Positions 10,410 to 22,395 of a DNA stretch of 64,000 nucleotides are shown in pieces. This DNA is from Dryococelus australis (taxonomy: Eukaryota > Arthropoda > Insecta > Phasmatodea > Phasmatidae), in assembly GCA_029891345.1 (NCBI GenBank), contig CM056994.1, positions 55,893,251 through 55,957,250 on the forward strand, read 5' to 3'. The position numbers were made by a program, and so were the translations under genes. The notes under the pieces were generated by a model. The model worked only from the letters and a program-made list of their open reading frames with translations, was not told the DNA's origin and did not search any database. The stretch's first letter is position 1, and each line of letters starts with the position of its first letter.

Positions 10410-12681
10410 CAGTACAGCAGGGGTGGACCCAAATTTTTGTTGGGGAGGGCGGGACATAGCAAATTGTTTTTTGCTAGCGGCCCGAGCTTGAAGCGAGGGT
10501 CCGGGGCCCTCCCCCGAGAAAATTTCGATTCTAAGGTGCAAAATGGTGCAATTTAAGCAGTTTTTGAACCTAAACATTTAATATAAAGCTGGCAGAAATT
10601 GTAATATTTTTAAAGACATCATTTGTTTCAGTGAACAATTTTACAAAGAAGTATCGTATCACCACACAGCGTATAATTTACGTAAAAACTACAAATTTAT
10701 AATACCGGCCATTGCCATCTGGGTAGGTAGGGTGGTGGGGTATGTGATGACTAAATACAATGTAGAAAATGAAGACTTTTATAATGCAACTGATTTATAT
10801 TGTTTTCATCAAAGGAAATATTCCCTCCTGCCAATACATTAATATTCTCACTATTCCTAACTTAGAAAGTACATAAATACATATAACTGATATAATCAAG
10901 TGTACACTCCTCGCAGCTAGCACTTGCTACAAACAAAACAAGCACATGTTGAAGATAAAAAATTACAATTTATTGTTATATTTTGTGCTTCAAAGGAAGT
11001 TTAACGAAAGTTTTCTTTTGTGCTGCCTAGCAAAGATGTCAAGAACATCTTCAGGCTTCATTGCGGGCGCAATGTCCTGGTGTATATGCAGCAAAGCCAG
11101 CCCATTTAGCCGATCTTCGGTCATTGTACTCCGTAGATAGGTTTTCAGGTGACGCAGTGTCGAAAAGAGCGCTCCACTATTTTCCTTGTAACCGGTAGGA
11201 CACATAAGAGTTGAAACAGAACTCTAATGTTTGGTAGTGCAGAAGCCTGTACGCAGCCTTCCGCAGGAGACTTTGGAAACTTTTGTTAAGGGTTTGATTT
11301 CCATATCTGCTTCCAAACTCGTAATTCTCCTTTCAAAGCTGAAAAATAGGGAAAAATCGTCCTTGAATGGTTCTCACCTTGCAGAACTCCTACTTCAAAA
11401 CCATCATTAAAATCTGGTGACAGCAGCTTTTGAATCTGTCCAACTCTATGAAGCTCTGATTTTGGAAATCTGAAATAAAGTTAATTAATAATGAAGTCCA
11501 TGAAAGGAAGGTACAGTACACTGCAGTGCGATAGTATTCTACAACTGTTTGCGAATTGAGGTTTGATCTGTTTTTCTGCAGGTTGGTTGTTCTTGGCTTA
11601 TTGATTTGTGTCCCCATTTCCATTGCCAACTTTTCGGACTCTTTGAATATTATCTTGAATGTGTCAGTGCTTTTGTAACGTTACTCTCTTAGACTCGCTA
11701 ATGTTGCTTCCGCGAGCTTCATTTCTTCCAGTACATCCATGTACTCTGCCTGTAACTTCCGGGACCAAGGGCAGAGTTAGTCCAAAAACCTCATCCAGAA
11801 CCACCACACTGACAAGGAACTCAGAAGACTGTAGAGCTTGAAGGAATGAAAACGCATTGCTTCCTCTACTTTCAGATTAGTCAGAAATGGTTTCCAAGAC
11901 GACAGGTAGGCAAGAGAGAGTGTCAAGAAATGTTAAAACAGCATCACGCTTTTTAACCCATCTTCTTAAGGGCATGTTTTCCTTTTTTGAGATGGGGCTG
12001 CCTATCTTGCACTTCTGTTTCTAGTTTGTGTATTCGCCCAGCTGACTCGCGAAAGAAGTTTGAAACAGATGATATTACTCCAATAGCATTTCTAATGCTA
12101 ACCACGGAGCATGCTTTACTAATTGCTAAATTCAGTCTATGATTTGCTCGGTGGCCAGTGGCTGTACTTTTGCAAATACGCGCCTGGACGCTGGGGAAAC
12201 ACAGGTATTGGGAAATACGAACAGGAACGGGTGATTGGGAGGGGAAAGCGAGCCTCCTATCTGCCTTGTAAACTGTGTTGCAGCGTGTTAGCGTGTTCAG
12301 TGCCTTGCGGTAAAGGTGATATCGCACTAGATGCTCCGGCGCTGTGCCTTACTCACACAAACACACGGCTAGTAGGCGGGAGGCTGTGGTCGAAGACAGG
12401 GAAATGAAAATTCTCGGTAGACAACACCTCTTCTAGCGAACTCTTGCGGAAGCAAATATTTGTATATCGTATTGTATTCACAAAGTAGATCCACGGCATG
12501 GAGTTGAGTTACGATAAATTGCAGTCACTATACTGGAGAATATGCTACTTAGCAAAATTTCCTTTCTGCTTACATGTGCAATGTTTTCAAAAATTTGTTA
12601 TTTTAGGTAGTGTATTTTATGGTCTTCTGGGAGGGGCAAGTACGCCTGTGCCCCTCCCCTAAATCCGCCACTGCAGTACGG
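10410..12681 (-). mobile_element. Decayed hAT transposon with 8-bp target duplication
   Basis: The element body is 10418-12673 (2256 bp). Left end CAGGGGTGGACCC and right end (minus strand) CAGTGGCGGATTT form short hAT-style terminal repeats, each followed by a G-rich GGGGAGGG tract. Flanking octamers CAGTACAG (10410-10417) and CAGTACGG (12674-12681) match at 7 of 8 positions, the 8-bp duplication expected of hAT. Transposase remains lie on the minus strand. The N-terminal third of the transposase is missing, so this is an internally deleted, dead copy. Confidence 0.8.
10990..12174 (-). pseudogene. hAT transposase remnant (ZMYM1-like lineage)
   Basis: Blocks in different frames follow the order of a ZMYM1-like hAT transposase. 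At 11953-12174 there is the 'HRLNLAISKACS ... IGVISSVSNFFRESAGR' part of the RNase-H-like domain. At 11768-11845 a 'LQSSEFLVSVVVLDEVFGL' block follows. At 11390-11629 comes 'KPRTTNLQKNRSNLNSQ ... EYYRTAVYCTFLSW'. At 10990-11205 is the C-terminal hAT dimerisation segment with LRSTMTEDRLNGLALL. Frameshifts and stops separate the blocks, and the zinc-finger/N-terminal part is absent. In living relatives this enzyme cuts and pastes DNA; here it cannot be made. Family assignment is from remembered conserved motifs and is fairly sure; the exact subfamily is not. Confidence 0.8.
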
Positions 12682-13286
12682 CGTCACGACGGGAACACTG
12701 CACGCCTTGCGCGTAAGAACGTTGAGACGCTAGAAATACGTGTTAAGTGTCGCCCGTATAGCTCCCTCGCTTCTTGACCTTGGACGCGGGCGTCTATCCT
12801 ACTCTTAAGGAGGTAGTATCCATTACATCTTCGAATTTTCTTACAAATCTTCGTAATGACAATGTATGACCAGAAATAAGAAATCAAAGCTAGACATGAC
12901 ATGGACAACTACTTAACGTTTTTTTTTATTCGTAGGGATTCAAATATACCTGTATTTTCCCGTGAGGGACTGAAATTATTAAATAATTAGATAATGTTTG
13001 ATTACGGTTACATATGTGAAACTAATCATGTAAGAGAAATGACTGGGATTTATAAATAACTGTTAAAATGGTCCCTATGTCATGACTAGCTTGGTTTTTA
13101 AATACTGACTCCAAAAATTAAGTTAATAAGGAAAATATGTAATTCCAAGATAGCAAGGATACTTCCCCTTAATATCTATTTTTATCCACCTTGCAGTATT
13201 GAAAACTAACGCTGCGATGGGCCTGCTCACTTTATTCATGCGTCCGTTATGTAGAACCTGAGAGTACGTAAGAATAGAGAGCTGAA
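12682..13286. other. No gene; includes tiny MITE-1 scrap
   Basis: A piece at about 13217-13250 (GGGCCTGCTCACTTTATTCA then TGCGTCCG) matches the middle of reverse MITE-1. Otherwise no feature. Confidence 0.45.
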
Positions 13287-13475
13287 ATAGCCGTTTACTC
13301 CGGGAACTCCAGCCGCACACGCCAGCAATGTGACTGGCGCCACTGGTTAACAAAATGTCGGAACACCGTTCGCCAATCAGCATCTTGTGACGTACTTGCC
13401 GAGTGGCAGCTCGACCAGTAGGGAAACTTCCGCGACACGCGCTAGCCAGTCAGACACAAGGCCCGCGAGTTTCCT
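13287..13475 (+). repeat. CCAAT-box-rich repeat, copy b
   Basis: TAGCCGTTTACTCCGGGAAC, CTCCAGCCGCA, CGGAACACCGTTCGCCAATC, AGCCAGTCAGACACAAGGCC follow copies a, c and d in order. A MITE-1 scrap lies 40 bp upstream. Confidence 0.6.
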
Positions 13476-14059
13476 CGTTGTGTTTGTTTTATTTGTGAAA
13501 GTAGATAACTAGCCTATGTCGTCATTGTTGTTTGTCTGTCGGTCGTATATAGTTATTTGTAGACATATATATATTTAATTAGATTTTCGCATTTAGCTTG
13601 CTGTACTCTTTTATTTGACTCGATTCCTTCATGAAGATTTCTGGCCTTGTGCCTATATATTCTTGACTACAGCATTCCTGGCTTGTATTATGCCGTGTCT
13701 GGTTGAAATGCTGTGTTTTAATGCGTTTCTTTGTTGTGTCGTCCTACTTTCTTCATAAGTATTTTGTCAGTGTTGTCCTAACTTTGTCAGCAGGTTTCTT
13801 GCCTGATTTGGTTTCTATGTGTTATCTATTGGTCATGTATGTATACATATATTTTTCGTAATTAGTTGCTGTTCTGTTTTTTGACTCTATTCGCTCTTGG
13901 CTTTTCCTGTGTTGTATACATATATTCATTTTCTCGTCCATAGGTTGCTTGTCTTTTCAAGTATTTTTTCGTATTCAGTCCTGTCTTTCCATGACAGACA
14001 TCTGCATCGCAATGGCGAATGTTCACAAATCTCCATCTTGTAAATGTATAACAAATTAA
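13476..14059. other. No recognised feature
   Basis: T-rich on the plus strand. No supported frame; no repeats resolved. Confidence 0.5.
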
Positions 14060-14590
14060 CTCTTCGAATCCAACGTTAAGACATAACACTACACTGAGAA
14101 CAAGGTTTTGTTGAATCAAACAAGATTTTTTTAGGTGCAATCAAATTATTTGTTTGTATAGTGGCAATGAAATATTTTGTTGCTGAAACCAAATTTTTTT
14201 TTGTTGTATTTTCGAACGAAAACAGTAAAATTAGTGGCCAAATAAATAAATATATATAGTTGATTCAACAAAATATTTAGTTGACAGTCTAATTTTTTTT
14301 TTTGGCCCAACACAGAGATTTTGTTTATTCAAACATATATTTTGTTAGATGAACAAAAGTAATTTTGTTTGCTCAACAATACACTTTGTTAGGACAACTA
14401 GATATATATTTGGCCCTATGCAAACAAAGGTTTTGTTCGATTTTCTCTCAGTGTAGCTTCGCACCGTCGCGTTTACCAACTTACTGGGCGCACGCCAGTC
14501 AAGTGTGCCCGTTAAGACACATGCAGGTAGGGGTAGTGACGTTTTTCGAAGGTTCATTTCGAAAGTGGCCGATTAACCGTGAATAGCCTG
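14060..14590 (-). mobile_element. MITE-1 fragment split by MITE-5
   Basis: Left piece 14060-14091 (CCAACGTTAAGACATAACAC) and right piece 14454-14590 (CGTTTACCAACTTACTGGGC, 'GTGCCCGTTAAGACACATGC', terminus CGATTAACCGTGAATAGCCT) are contiguous in other copies. The outer left part of the element is missing. Confidence 0.75.
14092..14453. mobile_element. MITE-5, nested in MITE-1
   Basis: About 360 bp. Ends are inverted: CACTGAGAACAAGGTTTTGT at left and, read from the right, CACTGAGAGAAAATCGAAC with AAAACCTTTG. TA flanks both sides. The core is made of many TTTTGTT/AACAAA motifs, so both strands resemble each other. It interrupts the MITE-1 core at the TA, so it is younger than that copy. Confidence 0.75.
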
Positions 14591-14879
14591 CACTCTGCGG
14601 CTGTAGTCGCCTCGCCCAGCCAGCCGTGTGTCGGCGCCGACGTCGCTCGAGGCGGCGCGGCGCCCGTAAAAATCCCCCAAGTCGCGGACAAATGGCCGCA
14701 ACTGTAAAACCCCCTCCGGTGCTTTAACAGTCTCCGATTGCCCAATTGCCGTAAAACTCCCATCAATTTCTTTTAGCGTGCAGCAAGTGAACCTCTTTTT
14801 CCCTGACGTCACCTAATTTGAGTGTTTCTTCTTCTCTCTTCGCTACCGTCCTCGCTCTCCTGAAGCTGTTTCCCTCCTC
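14591..14879. other. GC-rich block
   Basis: CpG-rich segment (14600-14700) followed by pyrimidine-rich DNA. Overlapping short frames on the minus strand look compositional. Confidence 0.4.
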
Positions 14880-15516
14880 TTAAGCCAAGTACACACGAAC
14901 ATCTTTCTTGTACGAGAAAGAGACCACGTTCTTGTACACCCCGACATGCGTCGTGAGAACGGCCGCCGGGTATGCTAGTTACTAGCACACAAGAGCTTGT
15001 ATACTAGCTAGTGCCATATAGGGACAATCCTATTTGTCACCATCTTTTTTGTACAAGTCAAATTATAAACAAATAATATATTTTGTTGATGCTGGCAATA
15101 CGCAGATATGTTAATGTTTTAATACGATAAAATGTTTAATAGTCTCACTATCGTCAATAATTATGTGTATGGGGAAAAAAAAAAGTTTGTCTTTTTTTTC
15201 TGCGAGTGATTTTACATTTTCTAGATGTGTATATATTTAGCGCTTGAAATATGTCTGGTTGGACTAAATCTTTTATTCTTTTTTATGGTAGATGCTACTG
15301 ATAATGCACAAATTGCCCCCACAACCCCAAAAACTGCTTCCAAATCATACATAGTTGACATCAACAATCCACTTCCTTGCTCGCCAGCTAGTGTCGTGTG
15401 TATGGCTCACACAATTCCGTGCATGCTAGCTAGTAGGCGCTCTAGTGTTCAATTTCTTGTTCACCTTTATTTTCTCTTTCTTGTACAAGAAAGATGTCTG
15501 AATGTACTAGGCTTTG
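14880..15516. mobile_element. MITE-4 copy 1 (TTAA, piggyBac-like)
   Basis: Preceded by TTAA (14880-14883). Left end GCCAAGTACACACGAACATC then TTTCTTGTACGAGAAAG; right end read inward GCCTAGTACATTCAGACATC then TTTCTTGTACAAGAAAG. Terminal repeats are about 45 bp and themselves contain the palindrome CTTGTACAAG. The right flank is TTTG, probably a mutated TTAA. A second copy is at 17425. Confidence 0.75.
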
Positions 15517-15893
15517 CACTCCTGTGTAGGCGACCCAGGGCTTAGCAACAGCAGACCGCGGCGGCTCCCGTACTACGCCAAGGCCGCAATACAGCACAGC
15601 AGTTAATGAACTGGCATACAAAACTGATCATTCCAATTTCTAATGATGAACAAAAGAGATTGTTATCGAATCCCCTCAACGTCTTCTATTTTCGTGAAAC
15701 AACTGTTACACTGACCTCCTGACATCAGAGTAAATGAAAGGTCTATCAGCAGAAATATTCCAGCTGAAACTACGCAAACAATTTCATATTCGATTTATAG
15801 TTTAATGGGGTTTAACTGTCATCATACGCCGTTTCATACACAATATTGCATTTGATTTCCACCTCCTCGCTTTGTATTCCTTGAGCAAAAAAA

Positions 15894-15924
<31 letters not shown>

Positions 15925-17036
15925 ATGGTATCTCGTTCTAAAATTGTACCCGTTATCTTTTGGGTTCTCGTGAAACTTAAACTACATATACTGCAATATT
16001 TTGCTAATGTTACATTATTTTCCAGTTCGCTGACACAGAACATTAGTTGTATGCATAGTACATCTGCGCAACTGTAATTAATCAACTTTTTTTTTTTCAC
16101 ATTTACTTTACTTTTTATTTGTTAAGGAAATAAACGTCAGAATATTTTACCATGCGGATTTGTTTTAACCGAACACTTCCTTTTATTTCTAACATAAAAC
16201 TAGCATTTATGTAGCAGTATTATTTTGGTAAGTAATAACAAACCTCCAGTGTTTAATCTATATAAAATTAAAAATTATTTACAAAGCGAAAGTTTTGCTG
16301 TTTGTATTGCTGTCAGGTACTTCAAAAATATAATAGCAATTAAAAACCAGGAATAAGTGTTAAGAAATATGTATGTGTATCCAGCATGGCTATTACCACA
16401 CATTAATAATTGTAAGATACTATTTGATAATTTTCCATTGGAGTTTTGCCCTCAAATACATTATTTCCAGACAGTGGCGGGTGGCGAGCTGTTGCGGGGT
16501 ATACTAGGGCTTGTTCTTTCTTGTAACCGGGACGGCGCAGCGTTTCGAAACGTTATTCTGTAAGTAAACTTCATTCTTTGGCTGTTCCAGTAATACTTTG
16601 AGTAAATTTTTTACTCGCTCTTGACGATGTCCTAAACATGGGCACAATTGCCCGAGTAAAATTTTTACACGCATTATTTCGGCGAGTTACGCGAGGCAAA
16701 GAGGAAAATTATGAGAAATTTAGTTGACTGAAGCCAACTGAAAGCAAATAAACACATTCTGTTTACAGACACAAATGTAGAAGAACAAATAATGTGTGAT
16801 AAAATCATTGTTTTTTATTTGAAAGCAAAGTTGTATATACTGCTGCACTTTTAGACATATTATTTATGATAAGGTCATGGTAAGTATAGTTTATTGTGAA
16901 TATAATTCTATTACTATAATTTTTTTGTGGCGCTTGGATATTACAAGCAGAGTTATAGGTTATTGCCAATTGCGTGTGTTCATTTACCATTTTGCAAAAA
17001 GGAAATGCTTGTAAAAACAGCAAGCTATTTACATTG
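15517..17036. other. No gene; poly-A tract
   Basis: A-rich homopolymer block at about 15885-15921 and T-run at 16087. No coding or repeat assignment. Confidence 0.5.
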
Positions 17037-17128
17037 TGCCTGTTCCAAAACCACTTTTAGTCCGGCTTAGTTCGGCTTTTACTCTAAGTTACTCTACTAT
17101 TCTCGGAGTAGAGTTTTGGAACGTGGCC
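17037..17128. repeat. 92-bp inverted repeat
   Basis: TGTTCCAAAACCACTTTTAG at left pairs with the reverse complement of the right end, CGTTCCAAAACTCTACTCCG. The centre repeats TTCGGCTTT/AGTCCGGC. It is small enough to be a minimal MITE or a foldback. Confidence 0.5.
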
Positions 17129-17424
17129 TAGTCGTTCGCTTAGTTTACAAAACAGCCGCTAAAATGTTTTTCAGCTGACGTCACACCTCGCGCTCCTGGG
17201 CGATGCAATACGTTCAGTTTCTCCAGGCTACAGGCTGGCGACGTCTTGCGCTGTCTATCAACATAATAAAGTGGACATTTGTAGTTTACCGTGTGCTGTA
17301 ACGTTGGTGGTACAGTAGAACTGACTTTGACAAACAAATGAGTAAAGATTCTCTCATTATATCGCTGAGTTGCGATTATGTTCTTGTTTGCTCCTTGACA
17401 CGGCGATTCCCGGTGCCTTCTAAA
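17129..17424. other. Unassigned, open on minus strand
   Basis: A 144-codon minus-strand frame spans 17140-17574 but runs into the MITE-4 end and has no recognisable domain. Confidence 0.35.
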
Positions 17425-18056
17425 GCCTGATACAGACGGACATATTTTGTGAACAAGAACGTGATCACCAAAAGATGAACACCCTCTTGTATTCAAGTCC
17501 CATGTACATTCTGTACACACAGTAATAGTACTTGAATGTTGCAGCATGCCAGTCACTGATTCCCACCACAACACAAAAAGAGTTTACAATCCAAACAAAT
17601 CACCAATACAGAATTAAAATGTATTTTCTGCTCTCAAATTAACAATATCAGCATAAATAAATGCACGGGAACTACATAAACATACAAAACGCGAATGTAA
17701 ACAAACGACTTGCACAAGAAGGTGAACGAAAAATAGAACAGCCTCTAAATGATTCTCGCTAGCATGCAAGCCCTTGCATACAAGCCACTTGCAAACAAGT
17801 TAGTCAGTCCCACGATGCAAGTTGACTTGAACAAGAAAGGTGTACACCTTCTTGTAGGGGCCACGGTGGCTGAGCGATTGGCACGCTCGCCTCCCACCAA
17901 GGCGATCTGGGTCCAATCCCCGGCCGGGTCACCGGATCTTCGCAAGTGGGAATCGTGCCGGACGATGCCGTTTAGTCAGCGGGCTTTCTCGGGGCCGCCC
18001 AAATCTCTTCGCTCACCTTCTTGTACTAGAAAGTGAACCGTGTGTAACAGGCTTAA
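17425..18056. mobile_element. MITE-4 copy 2 with nested SINE
   Basis: Left end GCCTGATACAGACGGACATA; right end read inward GCCTGTTACACACGGTTCAC then CTAGTACAAG, followed outside by TTAA (18053-18056). Left flank CTAA is a mutated TTAA. Internal CAAGAAGGTGAACG and CTTGCAAACAAG motifs echo the CTTGTAC-rich ends. A SINE-1 copy is inserted close to the right end. Confidence 0.75.
17857..18012 (+). mobile_element. SINE-1 copy nested in MITE-4
   Basis: tRNA-like head GGGGCCACGGTGGCTGAGCG (A-box region) and TGGGTCCAATCCCCGG (B-box region), then the SINE-1 body 'CGCAAGTGGGAATCGTGCCG GACGATGCCG' in order. The middle of the 3' body is deleted: it jumps from TTTCTCGGG to GCCGCCCAAATCTCT. Confidence 0.8.
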
Positions 18057-18228
18057 GCGAACCACGCTAGCAGCTTGCCCGCCGCGACTGTTTTTAGACT
18101 GAATCCTTGTTTAAAGGCATTCACCAAGCTCCACAGTCCTTCACACTCGCACCACAATCTTTCATTCATTGGCTATTACCATGGTGAAAAGCGACTTTTT
18201 TTGGTCTGGATTTCAAGTGATACGCACG

Positions 18229-18482
18229 GCCACCTGGTTTTCGCGAAAAGAATTCGGCACAGACTATATCTAAACTTCTTGCGTGCAATTTTGCGCATTT
18301 ACGTTGGCTACTGGCTGCGTGTCTCTGTGAGAAGAAGTTTTCTAACCGGACGCCCGTGATTGGCTGGTGGATAACTTAGACGCACGCGAGTTAAATTCAC
18401 CCAACCGCGATATTGGTTTTGACCTAACGTGTTTTGGAGTACAACTGACCGTGGAATGCTTTCGCGAAAAACAGGTGGCTCT
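18229..18482. mobile_element. MITE-3 copy (subgroup 1)
   Basis: Ends CCACCTGGTTTTCGCGAAAA and, from the right, CCACCTGTTTTTCGCGAAAG. The core contains GCGTGTCTCTGTGAGAAGAA and a GATTGGCTG CCAAT-type box. Shared with 25638-26273 and 51256-51512. Confidence 0.78.
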
Positions 18483-19218
18483 AGTAATACGGTTGAAAAT
18501 ATGTCTTCCTGTTTGTTACTGGCTTACAGCCGCTTAGGGTGTGTCAAAAACAACTGTGGATAGTGACCATAGAGACAACAGGCAACATTAAAATACAGAC
18601 ACATGTAAGTTTTCCAGGTTTTAATAAGCCTCCGGATGAATTTGCGGAATTAACGGGCTCCTATTCATGTCTCCCAGACTTGGTGACACACTACCAAGGA
18701 TAGTTTGACGTGACCATGTACTAAATATTATGAAGTGGATCGATTATTATCGTCTTTTGTATATGTCCTCAACACTGACTAGACCATTAACAGTAAAACT
18801 CGATACATCAGTACAACAGTGTCACAACTCAATGCACTGTACTGCTACATTATCCCGCGCAAAAGTATACCCGTCCGTATTTCAGCTGTAAAACTTTTAC
18901 ATGTAAAAGATATTTCTGCGCTGCAAATTAAAAGGTAATTAATTAAAAAATCTCAGATTTTTTTTAGATGTATCATTGTTGTAGAGTAAAGTTCAAATGA
19001 TAAAAAAAAAAAAAATATTCGCGCAACTCTGGGGGAGGGAAGGTAGGGGAGGGCTCTCTCGAACGCTCGCCGCTGGAGGGAGGGAAACCACGTGACACTG
19101 CTGCCGCTGTACTCAACAAACTAGTAACATCACTCTCTACTACCGGACTGCTGAACACCGTCACCACGACCTAGTTTTCTTCGACAGGCGATATGCAAGC
19201 GCGGAGCAGCTCTCGCCT
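18483..19218. other. No recognised feature
   Basis: Purine-rich GGGAGGGAAGG stretch at 19030-19090. No supported gene. Confidence 0.5.
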
Positions 19219-19446
19219 ATAGACTGTTCACGGTAAAGTGAGCACTTTTGACGTCCTAGGAACTTTTTTCTTTCAGCCATATTTTATTCTTTAACTAACT
19301 TTTTAAATAAATATGTATATGTCCGTAATAAACAGTGTGAATATTCCACCGCACACTGAAGTTAACATCTAAAACTAAAATAAAATATATTTATCGAATA
19401 TCATTCCAAATGAGAGGGCTTTCAAAAGTGCTCACTTTACCGTGAT
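19219..19446 (+). mobile_element. MITE-1s copy
   Basis: AGACTGTTCACGGTAAAGTG start, core TTTCAGCCATATTTTATTC and ATATTTATCGAATATCATTC, right end GTGCTCACTTTACCGTGA. The last few bases of the terminus are replaced by a T-run. Confidence 0.85.
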
Positions 19447-20850
19447 TTTTTTTTTTCCAAACTACTCTCGGCCTCTGTCACTATTGAACTGAACAACCCC
19501 ACCCCTTCGCGTAGCGGCAATGGACTGCCCCGACTCGCCCGACGCATTTTTGGACTTCTGCGCATTATTTTCTCGTTGCGGTTTCACTTTACTGAGGCAT
19601 CGAACTGCCAAAGTCACATGGTCAACAACGATGACTGTGTTTGTTTACTTTTTTTAATTTTTCAACAGGCCTATTTTACACGAATAACATACTTCAACTT
19701 GAATATATTCTAGTTGCTTTAAAACTAGGCTAGAGAAAGTATACAATCATCTCAAATCATTTACTTACGTAAACAGTTATCGAACCTCAGATCACGTCCA
19801 AATTGTTTTTCTTACTGCAAATGGCAGGAAAGAGGCTACTGCGCAGTTCGCTTGCGCACTCCTACATCTTATTTAGACGGGTGGGTTTGACCAACATCCT
19901 GTGGACTACAGGCCTGCTTTCAAGCGTGTGACGTCATCAGGAGTCGTCCTTACTCATGATGCTCTACGTGTACAACGCAAAATGCCGCAGTCACTTCCTG
20001 CCGTATTTTATATTTGGATTTCTATTATTAACTTCATAATTAGCTTCTACGGAATTACTAATGCACTTTGTGTTAAATTTAAATAGCTGTAGCAATTAGA
20101 ATTCACAACCGAAAGGAATACAAATGTGAGCTTGATTATTTTATTTGTAGTGACGTCGTGTGCTGGTTTGACCCAGCTCTACGACGAGGGGTGAAGAGAG
20201 GGAGGGAGGGAGGGAGGGAGCACGTCCCACCTCTCAGAGGCCCCGCCGTAACCGCGTGTCAAGACGCGCGGGGCGAGCTATAGCTTTGAGGGGGGGGGGG
20301 GGGGCGGAAGACATCCGGACATCCGTCGTGCAAGCCTATCTGGCAGGAAACGGAGCGCCGCTAGCCGCGGCTACGAGACAACCTTGCGTCGACACATTAG
20401 CGACTCACAGCGGCCCGGAAATAAGCTCCACCCCGGCGCTTCCTGTTTGTCGTCGCAGCAGCCGATACGGATCACGCCAGCCCAGGGTGCCCGCTCCCCT
20501 GTCGCCCTTCCAGCCACCGGAAACTACCCGTTCCTACAAAAGATCCCTCAACATTCGAACTGCAGAGAAAATACCTATCCCGAGCTATAATGCTTTATTT
20601 ACGTATTTATTTATTTAGCGCCTAATGCTTTCATTTTAGCAACCCCCCCCCCTCCCTCCCCCACACACACATACATATATCTATATTACAGTATTTCTTT
20701 TATGCGAATTACTTACATATTATTATACAACAGAAAATAGTTATTTTAAGATACTACTCATACATACAGTATATGACATACAATAGTAATATATGCATTG
20801 ACACTATAACTACATACACTAGGTAGAGTCGTACTGTGTAAGAAAGAACT
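19447..20850. other. No gene; GC-rich island and simple repeats
   Basis: A (GGGA)n tract lies at about 20198-20220 and a G-run at 20290-20304, inside a GC- and CpG-rich block (20200-20540). The 120-codon frame here is compositional. A C-run follows at 20642. Confidence 0.45.
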
Positions 20851-21268
20851 ATAGTTCATTTACGATTACTTCAAACTGTTCTGTAGCCCTGTTAAAGTTG
20901 TATGTCCAGGATATTCTTCCGCCTCATACAAACAAAGCTTAACCAAGTTTAGAAAAGTTAAACCAAAGGGAAAAGTTACACCGCATTAGTACGCATTCAC
21001 TAGAACAATATTTGATATTAGAACTATTTCTTACTCGGCATTACCTACACAACTATTTTCTCACTGTTTTTATTTGTAGGAATTATAAATGAAATATAAT
21101 TTATAAATAAAATACAAGTAAAAGTTGAATTTAAGCAAAAGTAAGACTTTATGTTAACATAAGTATAAAACGCATGTGATATATTACATATTTAAGAAAC
21201 AGCCAAACGCGTAATGAGGCGTTTTTTTTCATTGGCTTGATTTAAAAACTGCATAGCAATCGTGAATA
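20851..21268 (+). mobile_element. MITE-2 copy, near complete
   Basis: Starts ATAGTTCATTTACGATTAC, passes TATTCTTCCGCCTCATACAA, TTCTTACTCGGCATTACC and ATAAGTATAAAACGCATGTG, and ends near CAATCGTGAAT, the reverse of the start. Confidence 0.8.
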
Positions 21269-22395
21269 CACTGCAGCTAATATTTTCAAGTCAACTAAAG
21301 TAAACAAAATATACTGTTGAGTACATCTTCCTCGTACAGTCTAAGTCAGTCAAGCAGAAACAGCGCGAATTTCCGTAATACAATTCGTATGCCCGTCCAT
21401 AAAACGTCCAAAAAAATTGCTAACCCGGAACTACACCACGACTATTTCTGTGGGACGTAATAAGCCCAATCCAATCCGTACCTTAATTATATACCGGAAA
21501 GGTAATAAAAAAAAACTGCGTTTGAAATACCAAAACAACGAACTGTGGAAATTAATGCAACAGGCTACGATATGGTTCGAATTTCTTACCGACAAAAAAG
21601 TTAGTTTTTTTTTTTTTTTTTAAGCCGTTTCATCCATTTTTATTCTATATTAAATTAAGGCAACAATTTTCAGCTTACTTGTTATAAATCTGCACGTAAT
21701 AAGTTTCCCTTACACATACTATCAAAACTATAAAATTATGATTTATGTAAACAGTAAGCAAAAATTATGAATCAGGAAAAATTTTTATTTAGGTTTCACC
21801 ACTGTCTGTGCGTTCAATAGTATGTGGTACCGCCTGAGAAACACCCAAAGCCCATAAAACATGACATGTCACAGCTAAATTCAGTCTGGGTAATGCGAAG
21901 TTCTCTTTAATTTATTTTTGTCTGGTGGATGGCAGATGTGTGCTGCATGTGCGAACTAACGCAGCAAGTTCCAACACACACACACACACACACAAGCTCA
22001 CACAGCTGCAACACTGCGGTACTAACCTACACTAAAAATAAGAAGTGGAGCATATGCGAGTGACGTCGTGGATGAGTGAGTGAGTAAACATCGCGCACAA
22101 GAAGAAAGCCGTCTGGAGAGAAGTGTAGGCGCCCGTCAACACCACCTCCCCCTCCCCGGACCTACCACGAATAATCCTCCTCTCCTCCCTTCATCCAGCC
22201 TCTTACACCCGGACGAACAAACCAGATGCACTTACGGCCTTCGCACAACGAGCAGTCTTTTAACTCGCCGACTTCTTACATCGCCCCCTCACATGCGCAC
22301 GCAGATGACGTACTGACCTTGCGGGCCGGCCAGACATGGAACCAAAAACTAAGGCCATTTCCTTCATCAAGGGCAAAACAAATACGGCTACCTAT
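21269..22395. other. No gene; short (CA)n
   Basis: T-run at 21604-21622, (CA)n at about 21976-21993, then a GC-richer stretch from 22080. Overlapping short frames lack recognisable domains. Confidence 0.45.
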
